From positions 1,674,001 through 1,738,000 of the forward strand of contig OY970070.1 in assembly GCA_963705355.1 (NCBI GenBank): a stretch of DNA of 64,000 nucleotides. The letters run 5' to 3'. Below are positions 24,831-34,108 of this stretch, piece after piece (the first letter of the stretch is position 1; the number at the start of each line of letters is the position of its first letter). This DNA is from COMBO-56-21 sp963705355 (GTDB lineage Archaea > Thermoplasmatota > Thermoplasmata > UBA10834). The translations under genes were made by a program, and so were the position numbers. The notes below the pieces were generated by a model. The model had not been told where the DNA came from, made no database searches, and saw only the letters and a list, made by a program, of their open reading frames with translations.

Positions 24831-26174
24831 TCAGTCCGCCCTGTTCTTGTTGATGTACTTGATGCAATCCTCGAGTATCTCGAGGCCCGTGTTCAGTTGC
24901 TCCTCCGGGATGTTCAGCGGCGGGATGTACCTGATGTTCGACTTGCCGCATGGCAGAAGCATCAAACCCTTCTTGAAGGCCATGTCCGAGATCTTGTCCC
25001 TGCTCTTCGCTGCGTTCTTCTTGGACTTCCTATCCTGGACGAACTCGTGCGCGAGCATCATGCCCAGGCCGCGGGTGTCGCCGATGATCTCGTACTTCTC
25101 CTGCATCTCCACCAAGCGCTTCTTGGTCTCCCTTCCCATCTTGGTCGCGCGGTCCAGGAGCTTCTCGTCCTCGATGACATCGAGCGTAGCGAGTGCAGAC
25201 GCGTGCGCGAGCGAGGCGCCTCCGAACGTGTTGGAGTGCCTCCCGTATCTGTCGAAGTTCAGTTTGGCGTCGACGATCGTGGCGGCAATCGGCAGGCCGC
25301 CGCCAAGGGACTTCGCGCTGCAGATGATGTCTGGAATGACGTCGAAGTGCTCGACTGCCCACATCTTGCCGGTCCTGCCTATGCCGGACTGGACCTCGTC
25401 GTCTATGAACAGGCACTTGTACTTCCTCGTGAGGTCGAAAACCATCTTGACGAACTCCTTCGGCGGCACGACGTATCCTCCCTCTCCCTGGACGACCTCC
25501 ATGCAGATTGCAGCGAGGTCGTTCGGGGGGATCAGTTGCTCGAAGTACACGTCCTCTATGACCTTCGCGCAATGCATGCCGCAGCTCGGATAATCCAGCT
25601 TGTAGATGCATCGGTAGCAGTACGCGTACGGAACATGAAACACACCAGGCATCAGTGTGGCCGTATAACCTTCCCTCTGCACCCACTTGCTGGCCGTCAG
25701 TGTCATGGCCCCAGCCGTTCTTCCGTGGAACGCGCCGAGGAAGTCGAGAATGACCTGCTTGCCCGTACCCCTCTTGGCGATCTTGACCGCGGACTCGACG
25801 GACTCGGCTCCGGTGTTCGAGAAGAAGACCATCTTCTTGTTCTTGCCCGGTGCAGTCTTGGCGAGCCTCTCAGCGAGCCTTGACTGCAATCCGCAGTAGA
25901 AGTCCGTACCCGCGACGTGCGTGTACTTATCCACTTGGTCCTTGATCGCAGCGACGACCTTCGGGTGCCTCGCCCCGACGTTCAGGACGCCGACTCCCGC
26001 GTAGAAGTCTATGTACGTGTTGCCGTCGACGTCTTCGATCACTGAGCCCTCCGCCTTCTTGAACACAAGCGGCGCGGTCTTCGTCGCCTTCACGATGTAC
26101 TCATCATCCTTCGCGACGATCTTCTTGGCCTCCGGGCCTGGAGGCTCGACTTTGATGTTCGGGACCTTCGGCAT
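24831..26174 (-). CDS. Class III aminotransferase (archaeal GabT/ArgD-like)
   Basis: The 447-residue PLP enzyme is of normal length. It has YIDFYAGVGVLNVGARHP, the phosphate-binding NTGAESVESAVK, the substrate-side FLGAFHGRT, the PLP-ring DDEVQSGIGRTG and the Schiff-base lysine in CSAKSLGGGLPI. An insert with four cysteines (CYRC...CGMHC) is shared by archaeal members annotated as 4-aminobutyrate or acetylornithine aminotransferases; some of those act as broad amino-acid racemases. The exact substrate cannot be read from the sequence. It is monocistronic and divergent from rpoK. Confidence 0.85.
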   Translation of the reverse strand: MPKVPNIKVEPPGPEAKKIVAKDDEYIVKATKTAPLVFKKAEGSVIEDVDGNTYIDFYAGVGVLNVGARHPKVVAAIKDQVDKYTHVAGTDFYCGLQSRLAERLAKTAPGKNKKMVFFSNTGAESVESAVKIAKRGTGKQVILDFLGAFHGRTAGAMTLTASKWVQREGYTATLMPGVFHVPYAYCYRCIYKLDYPSCGMHCAKVIEDVYFEQLIPPNDLAAICMEVVQGEGGYVVPPKEFVKMVFDLTRKYKCLFIDDEVQSGIGRTGKMWAVEHFDVIPDIICSAKSLGGGLPIAATIVDAKLNFDRYGRHSNTFGGASLAHASALATLDVIEDEKLLDRATKMGRETKKRLVEMQEKYEIIGDTRGLGMMLAHEFVQDRKSKKNAAKSRDKISDMAFKKGLMLLPCGKSNIRYIPPLNIPEEQLNTGLEILEDCIKYINKNRAD

Positions 26175-26461
26175 TTTGATTCCCCTGCTGTGGTGCGGTA
26201 AGCAATCTACTGATTAATGAGTTGCGGAAATACGGAACTTTCCGAGGTGAAAATGAGGCGGATTCGAACATCTTGATACGATAATCGGAAGGTTTTCCTG
26301 GCTTGAGCGGTCCGTGAGGACGTTCGAAGACCAGAATTACAATTCACGTCTAATTATAATTTAATCAAAATTCTCTTCGGCCCGAATGACCTCACATTCC
26401 GCCATCGTAGTGGTAGATACTCAACGGACAAGAGATTGCGCGACGTGGGCGACCCCAAACG

Positions 26462-26469
26462 TATATAAA
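26462..26469 (+). promoter_or_regulatory. Strong TATA box of the rpoK-rpsB-memo operon
   Basis: The perfect archaeal TATATAAA lies within ACGTATATAAAGGGG, 51 nt upstream of the rpoK start. Transcription should begin near 26490 and give a short leader containing GCGAGG before the start codon. The rest of the 338-bp gap is A+T-rich (for example TAATTATAATTTAATC near 26352) and has no gene. Confidence 0.7.
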
Positions 26470-26512
26470 GGGGCCACATTTTAGGGGATACCTCCACAGC
26501 GAGGCTAAAAGC

Positions 26513-26686
26513 TTGAAGTACACCAGATTCGAGAGGGCCAGGATCATAGGTGCAAGGGCACTTCAGATAAGCCTGGGAGCCCCGATACTTGTCGATATCG
26601 CCGATGAGACGATCGATCCCATCGAGATCGCCATCAAGGAGTTCGAGAAGAGCGTCATCCCGATGACCGTCAAGAGGGAAACCTGA
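26513..26686 (+). CDS. rpoK: DNA-directed RNA polymerase subunit K (Rpo6/Rpb6)
   Basis: The product has 57 residues from TTG 26513, the normal length for archaeal subunit K. The conserved core is present: YTRFERARIIGARALQISLGAP, then DIADETIDPIEIAIKEF, ending in IPMTVKRE. It stabilises the polymerase clamp region, as Rpb6/omega does. It lies 9 bp upstream of rpsB, an arrangement common in archaeal ribosomal operons. The start is preceded by GCGAGG, and the strong TATA box serves the operon. Confidence 0.95.
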   Translation: MKYTRFERARIIGARALQISLGAPILVDIADETIDPIEIAIKEFEKSVIPMTVKRET

Positions 26687-26695
26687 GGAATCCAG

Positions 26696-27331
26696 ATGGA
26701 CGAGGTATCAGACACACAACCCCAGACCGACACCGGCACCCACCTTCTGATCCCCGAGGATGTCTACCTCACGTCTGGAGTCCACATCGGCACTCAGCAG
26801 AAGAGCGCCGACATGAGGGAGTTCATCTTCAAGGTCAGGACGGACGGCCTTTATGTCCTGGACGTCAAGAAAACGGACGAGCGCATCAGGGTCGCAGCGA
26901 AATTCATGGCAAGGTTCGATCCTGCGAGAATCCTGATAGTGTCGGCGAGGCAGTACGGTCAGAAGCCGGCGAAAGTCTTCGGAAAGGCCATAGGCGCGAT
27001 GATCGTGGCCGGCAGGTTCGTACCCGGCTCCTTGACAAACCCGATCCTTCCCAAATTCGTGGAGCCCGAGATGCTTTTCGTGACCGACCCAGCAGCTGAC
27101 GAGCAGGCTCTGAGGGAGGGGCTCAATGTCGGCATTCCTATCATCGGGATATGCGACGCCAACAACGAGACGAAGTACGTCGACCTGGTCATCCCGTCGA
27201 ACAACAAGGGAAGGCGCGCACTCGCGACCGTGTATTGGCTCCTGACGCGAGAGGTCTTGAAGGCCAGAGGGCAACTTGCAAGCAATGACGATTTCAAGAT
27301 GACCGTCGAGGAGTTCGAAGCGTCTCTCTAG
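26696..27331 (+). CDS. rpsB: 30S ribosomal protein S2
   Basis: The 211-residue archaeal uS2 has LTSGVHIGTQQKSADMREFIF, FVPGSLTNP, EPEMLFVTDP and IIGICDANNETKYVDLVIPSNNKGRRAL. The acidic, Asp/Thr-rich N-terminal extension of about 15 residues is unstructured-looking. The start is ATG 26696, 10 bp after the rpoK stop. It sits on the platform side of the small subunit. Confidence 0.97.
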   Translation: MDEVSDTQPQTDTGTHLLIPEDVYLTSGVHIGTQQKSADMREFIFKVRTDGLYVLDVKKTDERIRVAAKFMARFDPARILIVSARQYGQKPAKVFGKAIGAMIVAGRFVPGSLTNPILPKFVEPEMLFVTDPAADEQALREGLNVGIPIIGICDANNETKYVDLVIPSNNKGRRALATVYWLLTREVLKARGQLASNDDFKMTVEEFEASL

Positions 27332-27418
27332 ACAAAACTGTCTTCTTGTTCTCCGACAAGTAGTTGCGAAAGTCTATTGGTGAGCCTCGACTATCCTCTC
27401 TAGAGGGTGAGGAGGGAA

Positions 27419-28234
27419 ATGAGGCGTCCCACTGTTGCGGGGACTTTCTACGCCGGCGATGAGCTGTCGTTAAGGCACCAGATCGAATCGTGTTTCCTTG
27501 GACCGCTGGGTCCTGGCAAGCTTCCGAAAGCGGGATCGGGAAGGAGGCAAATCCTTGGCGGGGTCGCGCCTCACGCAGGATACGTCTTCTCGGGCATGGT
27601 GGCCGCGCACCTCTACTCCAGGATAGCTGAGGACGGGATCCCGAAGACGTTTGTCATCCTGGGACCCAATCATACAGGACGCGGATCTGGCCTAGCTGTT
27701 ACTACCGAGGACTTCGAGACTCCGCTGGGAATCGCCAAGGTCGATCGAGAGTTGGCGAAGGCCATCAGGAAGGACCTCGTGGACGAGGATGCTGAGGCCC
27801 ACAGGGGAGAGCACTCGATCGAAGTTCAACTGCCATTTCTCCAGTACTTGTCTCCGAATGTGAGTTTCGTCCCAATCTGCATGGGGTTCCAGGACTACGA
27901 AGCGGCCACCTCGGTCGGAAAGACGATCAGGGACGCCGCCAAGGACAAGGATGTCGTCGTCATCGCCTCGACGGACATGTCCCACTACGTCAGCAAGGAG
28001 ACGGCCAAGAGAAAGGACGGGATGGCCCTGGAGGCCATCAAGGCGATGGACCCGAAGAGACTGTACGAAGTTGTCCGCGACGAGGACATGTCCATGTGCG
28101 GCTACGGGCCGGTCATGGCCACTCTCACCGCGTGTGCTGGAGGGAAGGCCACGCTCTTGAAGTACGCCACATCCGGCGACGTCCAGCCTATGAGGGACGT
28201 GGTCGGTTATGCCTCGGTCGTAATTCAAAAGTAA
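27419..28234 (+). CDS. Memo family protein (AmmeMemoRadiSam system protein B)
   Basis: The product has 271 residues from ATG 27419, chosen because GAGGAGGG lies directly upstream; the frame opens 12 bp earlier at a GTG. Conserved metal-site segments are VAPHAGYVFSG, GPNHTG, GEHSIEVQLPFLQ, STDMSHY and MSMCGYGPV, containing the expected His, His and Cys. Memo proteins belong to the extradiol-dioxygenase fold and, in archaea, co-occur with AMMECR1 and a radical SAM protein. The molecular reaction is not settled. It is third in the rpoK-rpsB operon. Confidence 0.9.
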   Translation: MRRPTVAGTFYAGDELSLRHQIESCFLGPLGPGKLPKAGSGRRQILGGVAPHAGYVFSGMVAAHLYSRIAEDGIPKTFVILGPNHTGRGSGLAVTTEDFETPLGIAKVDRELAKAIRKDLVDEDAEAHRGEHSIEVQLPFLQYLSPNVSFVPICMGFQDYEAATSVGKTIRDAAKDKDVVVIASTDMSHYVSKETAKRKDGMALEAIKAMDPKRLYEVVRDEDMSMCGYGPVMATLTACAGGKATLLKYATSGDVQPMRDVVGYASVVIQK

Positions 28235-28263
28235 GATTAAGGGGACTTGTGCTAGCTGTGTCG

Positions 28264-28845
28264 ATGCGGCTGCCGAAGATCACTTCTCGAGTTGTTCTGG
28301 CATTGCTAATTCTTGCCTCCGTTTGGTTCGCGCTTGTGGTGCTGTCTCCCCTCATGGTTCACCCGAACACCTTGCGGGATCTCTCTGGGGTGGTCGGTGG
28401 CCACGAGAATGAATATCAGTTCAAGAACCTCAGTCCATTGCCACACGCGATCTACTGGCTGGGGGACGCCGAGTGCCACCAGCTTGCCAATCGAAGCTAC
28501 TTCCTAAACGGCAACCAGATGCCATTCTGCGCCAGAGACGTCGGCCTATTCCTAGGCCTGGTCCTGGGGTTCGCCTTTGCCACCCTCGTTAGATGGAAGA
28601 TACATCCTGTCCTGGTGCTGGTCGGGCTCGTTCCAATAGCAATCGACGGCGGTCTTCAGCTCGTGACCTCCTATGAGTCCACCAATCCGCTACGGCTTGC
28701 GACGGGCACCGTCGCCGGGCTTGTCCTTGCGTTGCTCTTCGCTCACTTCCTGTTCGTGATCGAGGAAGACAGGGCCAAGCCGAAGCCGGTGCCTGCGGAG
28801 CCACAGAGTCCTCATGAGAAAGAGGTTCCTCAGGAAGCTGGCTAG
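28264..28845 (+). CDS. DUF2085 membrane protein, copy 1
   Basis: The product has 193 residues from ATG 28264; the open frame upstream overlaps memo in another frame and is not coding. One N-terminal membrane segment (about 8-28) is followed by ECHQLANRSYFLNGNQMPFCARDVGLFLG. That is the DUF2085 signature of C-H-Q, a basic-aromatic stretch and C-A-R, and two or three further membrane segments follow. The last about 35 residues are charged and Pro-rich. The function of the family is unknown. A second copy lies at 29441-30112, each followed by a zinc-ribbon membrane gene. Confidence 0.75.
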   Translation: MRLPKITSRVVLALLILASVWFALVVLSPLMVHPNTLRDLSGVVGGHENEYQFKNLSPLPHAIYWLGDAECHQLANRSYFLNGNQMPFCARDVGLFLGLVLGFAFATLVRWKIHPVLVLVGLVPIAIDGGLQLVTSYESTNPLRLATGTVAGLVLALLFAHFLFVIEEDRAKPKPVPAEPQSPHEKEVPQEAG

Positions 28846-28971
28846 GGAATCCTTGAGCCCGGATTCTAGAAGAAAACGAAGGTACTCCTCAGTAATCATT
28901 TAATAGCATGCTGGCTCATCCACGCGTTTGAGGTGCGGGACTAGCACCCGCGCTTCAGAGATGGAGGGCGA

Positions 28972-29319
28972 ATGATAATGGCATCAGGCTCGTCAGGAAC
29001 TAGGAATTGCGTTGGCTGTGGCAGAGCCATAGCGTGGGATGCGAACGTGTGTCCGTACTGCGGACACGACTACAGGGTTCAGATGTCCCCTCAGTATGCT
29101 CAACCTCAGATCAGCGAGGGAATGAAGATACTGTTCTACATCCTGTCGTTCCTGATTTTCATCGTGGGGATAATCATAGGAGTCATCTATTACACTAAGC
29201 CGGACCCCGAGAGTAAGCACGTGGGCAAAATGTGCATCATTCTCGCTGTGGCCGGTATATTGGTCGGCGTAATTTGCTGGGTCGCTGTGGTTGGCGCGAT
29301 GTGGTTTGGCTCGCTCTGA
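28972..29319 (+). CDS. Zinc-ribbon membrane protein, copy 1
   Basis: The 115-residue protein has an N-terminal zinc ribbon (TRNCVGCGRAIAWDANVCPYC, about 9-29), a short linker and two hydrophobic segments (about 50-74 and 86-112). The start is ATG 28972 or 28978, after GGAGGGCG. The ribbon faces the cytoplasm if the first segment enters outward. It is a paralogue of the gene at 30270, with nearly identical ribbons and diverged membrane parts. A small hairpin (GGTGCGGGACTAGCACC) lies in the leader at about 28932-28948. Confidence 0.7.
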   Translation: MIMASGSSGTRNCVGCGRAIAWDANVCPYCGHDYRVQMSPQYAQPQISEGMKILFYILSFLIFIVGIIIGVIYYTKPDPESKHVGKMCIILAVAGILVGVICWVAVVGAMWFGSL

Positions 29320-29440
29320 TTACCTGCCATCAGGCAAACCCCTTACCTTTTTCACTTTTGGCTGTTGCTCAAGGTTCCTCGCCGGTCAAAACCGTCGGAA
29401 TGAGAATCATTAATGGCGCCTTTGGGCATCTGGATTTCTG

Positions 29441-30112
29441 ATGGTCACTTTCGAATCTATCCTGATGCTCCTTGGCTCAACGGTCTGCCATCAGTTGCCC
29501 GTGAGGTCCTACTTCTTCGATGGCCATCAGATGTCTTTGTGCGCGCGGTGCACCGGCATTTACTTCGGTTTCATCCTTTCGACGCTGTTCTTTCTGACAG
29601 GATCGAGACGGTTCTCCTCCGGCCTGCCGGGCATCAAGCAGATGATTGCGCTCGGGGCTATCATGTCCTTCTTCCTAATCGACGCTGGTCTCTCTTATTC
29701 CGGTGTCAGCAGTTCGGACAACCTCCGCAGGACGCTGAGCGGGCTCGCGCTCGGCATACCATTCCCCTTCGTGCTCTATCCGTTGCTGAACAGAATCCTA
29801 TTTCCGAAGCTGGACCCGAGGGTCTTACTTCAGAGACCTGCTGATTGGGGATGGCTTGCAGGTCTCTATGGGCTGGGCGCGATCTTGATCGTCTACGCTT
29901 CCAGCTTCGGCCCTCTCTTCTACTCGATTTCTGTGATAGGCGTTGTCGGTGTGTTCGTCTTCTTCACCGTCCTTCTGTCCGTAGTCCTAGCCCTGCTTCT
30001 GGAGAAAAAGCCCTTTTCAAACTCCTACAAGATCACGGGAGCCGCGGTGCTCGCTCTCGCGGTTCTGATGGTTCTCGCAGTCGTCCATGACACACTCTTT
30101 CCGAACATCTGA
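29441..30112 (+). CDS. DUF2085 membrane protein, copy 2
   Basis: The 223-residue protein contains VCHQLPVRSYFFDGHQMSLC followed by ARCTGIYFGF, the full DUF2085 signature, and about five hydrophobic segments. It retains the third Cys (ARC) that copy 1 has lost (ARD). The start is ATG 29441. The family is found in archaea and bacteria without known function; the conserved Cys and His could bind a metal at the membrane surface. It lies between two zinc-ribbon membrane genes. Confidence 0.75.
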   Translation: MVTFESILMLLGSTVCHQLPVRSYFFDGHQMSLCARCTGIYFGFILSTLFFLTGSRRFSSGLPGIKQMIALGAIMSFFLIDAGLSYSGVSSSDNLRRTLSGLALGIPFPFVLYPLLNRILFPKLDPRVLLQRPADWGWLAGLYGLGAILIVYASSFGPLFYSISVIGVVGVFVFFTVLLSVVLALLLEKKPFSNSYKITGAAVLALAVLMVLAVVHDTLFPNI

Positions 30113-30269
30113 GGCAGCTCTTTGGTCCACGACCCCATAATCTGTCTGAATACGGCAATCTTCTCGTCTTTCGATGCCAAGACATATATTCTCATCCGCC
30201 TATCTTTGGTATGGCAAAGCACCGGAAGATGGCTGTTTTCAGGTGCTTTTCGGCGAGGAGGGCTAAAGG

Positions 30270-30710
30270 ATGGAGGCCTCGGGTCAAGGTAAAACAAGAA
30301 ACTGCGTTTCTTGCGGAAGGGCGATAGCGTGGGATGCGAACGTGTGCCAGTACTGTGGTCATGACTACAGACAGGCGGCGCCGGGCGCTGTGGTGAAGGA
30401 GAAAGGTGTCATGCCAATCGTGGGCGGCATTCTCATAATTCTGCCTGCCCTCGGTTATCTCTGGATGGGCGCGGTCCTGGCGACAGGTGGTTCTGCTCTT
30501 TTTGACGTCACCCTTGGCATGAGCGGCATACTGACGCTCTGCGGGGCGATACTGCTCATCCTGGGGATCATCGCATTGCTCGGCGGGATCTTCGCAATAA
30601 TGCGCAAGTACTGGGGTCTGGCATTGCTCGGCGGGATATTCGTGATACCGTCGATCCTGGGCCTCATAGGCATGATCTTGGTCGCCGTTTCGCACAAGGA
30701 CTTCGACTAG
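30270..30710 (+). CDS. Zinc-ribbon membrane protein, copy 2
   Basis: The 146-residue protein has the ribbon TRNCVSCGRAIAWDANVCQYC at about 9-29 and about three hydrophobic segments rich in Gly and Ile. The start is ATG 30270, preceded by CGAGGAGGG. The first 35 residues differ from copy 1 at only a few positions, while the membrane parts differ in length and sequence. This points to duplication followed by divergence outside the ribbon. The function is unknown. Confidence 0.7.
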   Translation: MEASGQGKTRNCVSCGRAIAWDANVCQYCGHDYRQAAPGAVVKEKGVMPIVGGILIILPALGYLWMGAVLATGGSALFDVTLGMSGILTLCGAILLILGIIALLGGIFAIMRKYWGLALLGGIFVIPSILGLIGMILVAVSHKDFD

Positions 30711-30744
30711 GCGGATGCGACAAACCCTTTCCAGATTTTTGCTT

Positions 30745-31674
30745 CTATATCCTTTTCATCATCCCGAGCTCAGGCTCGTAAATCTCGCCCTTGTCCAGCA
30801 GACTGGCGATGATCTCCTCCAGCCGGACTTTGTCGATCTTCTTCGCCTTCGCGGCATCGACGATCTTGTCCCAGTGCGCTCCCCTCGCGCCCGCCTCAAG
30901 CGACTCGATGATCTTGAGAACGATATCCTCCTCGTCCGTCCCGACGCCCACCTCGTGCAGCTCGTCCTCTTTCGTCTCAGGCTCGCCCTTCTTCTGTGCC
31001 TGCTTCGCCTTCGTCGGCGCGGTTTCCTCGACCTTCTTGCGTGGCCGCTCCCCGGCCTCCGGGAGGATGGATTTCAGGGCGTCTCTGACGGTGTTTCTGA
31101 ACCTGTTGATGTCGATATCCTTGTAATAGTCGATGGCGCGCACGACCCCGTCCGCGAGGTTCTCCGAGTACCCGAGCTTCATCAGCTCGGCGACCGTGGG
31201 CTGGCTCATCTTGAGCCCGTCCTCGACGGCCTCTATCCTGAGCATCGTGCTCTTCGCGGCCTCGACGACCCAGTAGTCCCTCGTCTCGGCGTCAACCTCG
31301 CGGATCCTCTCCGGCCTGATGCTGAGATACTTCACGCCCTCCTCGGGCGAGTATGCCCTGCTCTTGCCCACGACCGCTGCGAACGCGGGCGGGGACATCT
31401 TGGACAGCGACATCGCAGCCGCTGGCTGGTACTCGCCGGCTGAGATGTAGAAAGTTCCTGTAGGGTCCGTGATCCTCGCCCGGTACCTCTGCTTGCCCTC
31501 ATCGCCTATGTCCTCTATGTCGGTCACGACGCCGACTACAAGCATGCGGTTAACCTTCGCGCCGAGAGGGGTGATCACATAGGAGACGGGCTTGTCGCCC
31601 TCTCCAGAGTGTTCCAGAACCGAAGAGTTGAACTCCTCTGCGAACACGCGCCAGGCCACCTCCCGGACATTCAT
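30745..31674 (-). CDS. RPA-associated protein (COG3390 type)
   Basis: The 309-residue protein starts with an OB-fold-like domain (about 1-110: REVAWRVFAEEFN, then LVVGVVTDIEDIGDEGKQRYRARITDPTGTFYISAG). A charged middle follows, with a Lys/Glu-rich low-complexity linker at about 205-235 and a C-terminal winged-helix-like domain (IVLKIIESLEAGARGAHWDKIVDAAKAKKI...). It matches the partner encoded next to RPA in many euryarchaea. It overlaps the RPA stop by 4 bp, so the two should be made together. The role is in single-stranded DNA handling during replication and repair. Confidence 0.85.
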   Translation of the reverse strand: MNVREVAWRVFAEEFNSSVLEHSGEGDKPVSYVITPLGAKVNRMLVVGVVTDIEDIGDEGKQRYRARITDPTGTFYISAGEYQPAAAMSLSKMSPPAFAAVVGKSRAYSPEEGVKYLSIRPERIREVDAETRDYWVVEAAKSTMLRIEAVEDGLKMSQPTVAELMKLGYSENLADGVVRAIDYYKDIDINRFRNTVRDALKSILPEAGERPRKKVEETAPTKAKQAQKKGEPETKEDELHEVGVGTDEEDIVLKIIESLEAGARGAHWDKIVDAAKAKKIDKVRLEEIIASLLDKGEIYEPELGMMKRI

Positions 31675-32990
31675 TCCGTCCCCTCCAGCTCGACCAGGAG
31701 CTTCTCGGCCTCCTGCTTCACATCCTGCGTGCTGAGCTGCACCTCCTTCGCGATCATCGAGAGGCCGTATTGGTCCGCGATGATCGGGCCCGATACGGTG
31801 ACGACCTTGAGCGTCAGAAGCTCGTCCATCTCGTCCTTCACGATGTCGGAGCTCATCTTCTCCTTGGCCTTCTGCATCGACTCGTCGAGGGTGATGTCGA
31901 GAAGCTTCTCCGTGAGCTCCCTGCTCATCACGACCCCGACGGCGCCGCTCCCGTCATCGAGGATAGCCTTCACCCTGAGATCTGGATAGCCTTCGACCCT
32001 TCCGTGCAGTTTGCATATCCCCTTCTGGAGCGCGCGCTTGCACTCGGGGCAGCGCATGATGAGGCCAGATCCTTCCCTGATCTCGATCAGGACGCCTCGG
32101 ACGGTCGCGTCGACCGCGCCGCCCCTTGCGGCGACCTCCGCGATCATCTGCACGCCCGTTTTCTGCAGCTCCTCCACGGACGGGAACTTCTCCTTCACCT
32201 TGATGACCTCCGCGCGGTCATCGAAGCTCAGCTGAGGGATGCCTCTCCAGGCCTTCACCGTACCCCTGGATATCTTGACGACCTCGCCCTGCTTCAGCTT
32301 GAAGTCAGACCACGCGGTGAACTGGACCTTGCCTGTCTCGTCCGCCAGCACGCCGGAGAATATCCTCTTGGCCTCGCCCTGGACGGTCACCTCGCGCGGC
32401 TCGAGTGACAGTATCCTTCCTTTGACTTCGACGTACCCCATGGCCTCTCTGAGCTCACCTATGCCCACGACTTTAGGCGGTCCTTGAGCGATCTGGATAT
32501 CGCCAATGGTGGACTGGTCCTCCTTCTTGATCGAGACCCTGTTGCCGAAGTTGATCTGAACCCTGCCCTGATACTCCCGCGTGTACGCACCCTTGACTGA
32601 GATGACGTCGCCCTTGCTCAGCTCGAGGTCCTCGACCTCCCAAGCTGTGTAGGGCAGCGTCGTGGTGTCGTCGCCCAGGAAGCCAAAGATGATCTGCTTC
32701 TTCTCCCCTTTCGCTGTGATCTCCTTCGCGTTCGCGGAGAGCACCTTGGCCACGAAATCCACGTTCGGCTCGTTCGGCCTGAGCTCCGCGAGCTTTCTCT
32801 GGAAGCCGGGCGAGAACCCTGTCATGTCCCCTCCGTACTTCTTGACGATGGTCCTCTTGGCCATCGGTATGCTGAGCCTGTAGATGTCCACGTACTTCTG
32901 CAGCTCCTCAGCAATCTGTTCCTCTGACAACTTGTCCCCGAGCGCCCTGGCAATCTCTTCGATATGGGGCGCTAGCTTCTCTATTTCCAC
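31671..32990 (-). CDS. rpa: Replication factor A (RPA), single-stranded DNA-binding protein
   Basis: The product has 439 residues from GTG 32990, with GGGGGG upstream; the longer frame to 33071 looks non-coding. A helical N-terminus (about 1-60) is followed by OB folds at about 65-150, 180-260 and 290-400. The last includes the zinc finger MRCPECKRALQKGICKLHG, a C-x2-C-x8-C-x2-H site. It coats single-stranded DNA. It is first in a two-gene operon with the RPA-associated protein. Confidence 0.9.
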   Translation of the reverse strand: MEIEKLAPHIEEIARALGDKLSEEQIAEELQKYVDIYRLSIPMAKRTIVKKYGGDMTGFSPGFQRKLAELRPNEPNVDFVAKVLSANAKEITAKGEKKQIIFGFLGDDTTTLPYTAWEVEDLELSKGDVISVKGAYTREYQGRVQINFGNRVSIKKEDQSTIGDIQIAQGPPKVVGIGELREAMGYVEVKGRILSLEPREVTVQGEAKRIFSGVLADETGKVQFTAWSDFKLKQGEVVKISRGTVKAWRGIPQLSFDDRAEVIKVKEKFPSVEELQKTGVQMIAEVAARGGAVDATVRGVLIEIREGSGLIMRCPECKRALQKGICKLHGRVEGYPDLRVKAILDDGSGAVGVVMSRELTEKLLDITLDESMQKAKEKMSSDIVKDEMDELLTLKVVTVSGPIIADQYGLSMIAKEVQLSTQDVKQEAEKLLVELEGTE

Positions 32991-33095
32991 TATAAAGCCC
33001 CCCTGTGAGCAGCCGTGTTCCTTCTGTGCTGCTGTTTTCAAAACATCCAACGCGAATATAAAGTGATGCACTACGGGCAGGCGAAAGTGTGCTTC

Positions 33096-33950
33096 TCATC
33101 GCATGGCTGGGTCGGGGCCAGTGGCGAACTCCCAGATCTTCTCGATGCCCCAGACCAGCAGTGAGATCTTCTCCTTTCCCACTATTTGCTGGACGCCTTC
33201 GTACTTCTCCCTGAGCGCCTGAATCGCCTGTTGATGGATTTCCTCTGGGACCATCCATTGGCTGGAGTAGGTTCTGTTCTCGAAGTCGTCTATCATGCCC
33301 TGAGCGTTGATCGGGTGCTCGTGGATGGAGATCACGGTGGTCGAGTCCGACGAGAGCAGGTCTGGCAGCTCTCGTTCTCTGAGGCCTGGGTGACGGACCG
33401 TGTATCCCAACTCAGCACAGACCTCGTCGTAGAACCGCCGCAGCTCCTCCGCTGGCGATTCCTCCTTGTTGAATGCGATCGAGATGAAATTGTCCGTTGT
33501 TACGCGGCCGACCTCTGCCAATGCGCATCTCCACTTGGAGATCAGATGGAGCACGTGGATGCTGAGGGTGGTCCCGAAGACGTGGTCCCTGAAAGGCAGA
33601 GAGCACATGTCACCTCTGAACAGGTCCGAGGTGCTTTTCGCCCTCGCCTTAGCCAACATTCTGTTCGAGATGTCCAGGCCGACGATGTCGAAGCCTCTAA
33701 CCTGGAGAGGCCTTGCGAATCTCCCAGTGCCAACGCCTGCGTCCAGGATCATCTTCTCTCTATCCAGAACTTTCACGAGAGCATTTATCATGTCCTCCAT
33801 GACCTGGTCTGGGTATCCTCTGGTGGTGTCGTACTTGTCTGCGATCCTATCGAACGAGAGGCTCAACGTCTTTCTCCTGATTTCGTAGTTGGCCTTGTGA
33901 TGCGGTCTCTCGGATAATTCAGTTACGCCGTCCTTATGGCGCATTGTCAA
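33096..33950 (-). CDS. Class I SAM-dependent methyltransferase
   Basis: The 284-residue protein has motif I ILDAGVGTGRFARPL (about 68-82), motif II GLDISNRMLAKA, motif III GDMCSLPF and a helical lid. Methyltransferase domain 11/25 covers about 30-165. The C-terminal 120 residues are not assigned and probably bind the substrate. The substrate cannot be told. It is transcribed alone, upstream of RPA on the same strand, separated by about 100 bp. Confidence 0.8.
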   Translation of the reverse strand: MTMRHKDGVTELSERPHHKANYEIRRKTLSLSFDRIADKYDTTRGYPDQVMEDMINALVKVLDREKMILDAGVGTGRFARPLQVRGFDIVGLDISNRMLAKARAKSTSDLFRGDMCSLPFRDHVFGTTLSIHVLHLISKWRCALAEVGRVTTDNFISIAFNKEESPAEELRRFYDEVCAELGYTVRHPGLRERELPDLLSSDSTTVISIHEHPINAQGMIDDFENRTYSSQWMVPEEIHQQAIQALREKYEGVQQIVGKEKISLLVWGIEKIWEFATGPDPAMR

Positions 33951-34108
33951 TTCGGGGGCCGGAACCCATTGCTCATGGTCCTTCCAGTATGGAGGTCAAA
34001 GGCCTAGGTGGCTTTGCCCAAGATTCGGCCATCGTCGTAGTCGCACGGCGTTCAGGATAAATACCAAGGGCCGCGATGGAGGGTCTCAAGCCTTCGGGAG
34101 GAGAAATC

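Noticed and set aside
24792..25883. 363-residue plus-strand frame opposite the aminotransferase
   Set aside because: It is a shadow of the class III aminotransferase, whose full set of PLP motifs is on the minus strand.
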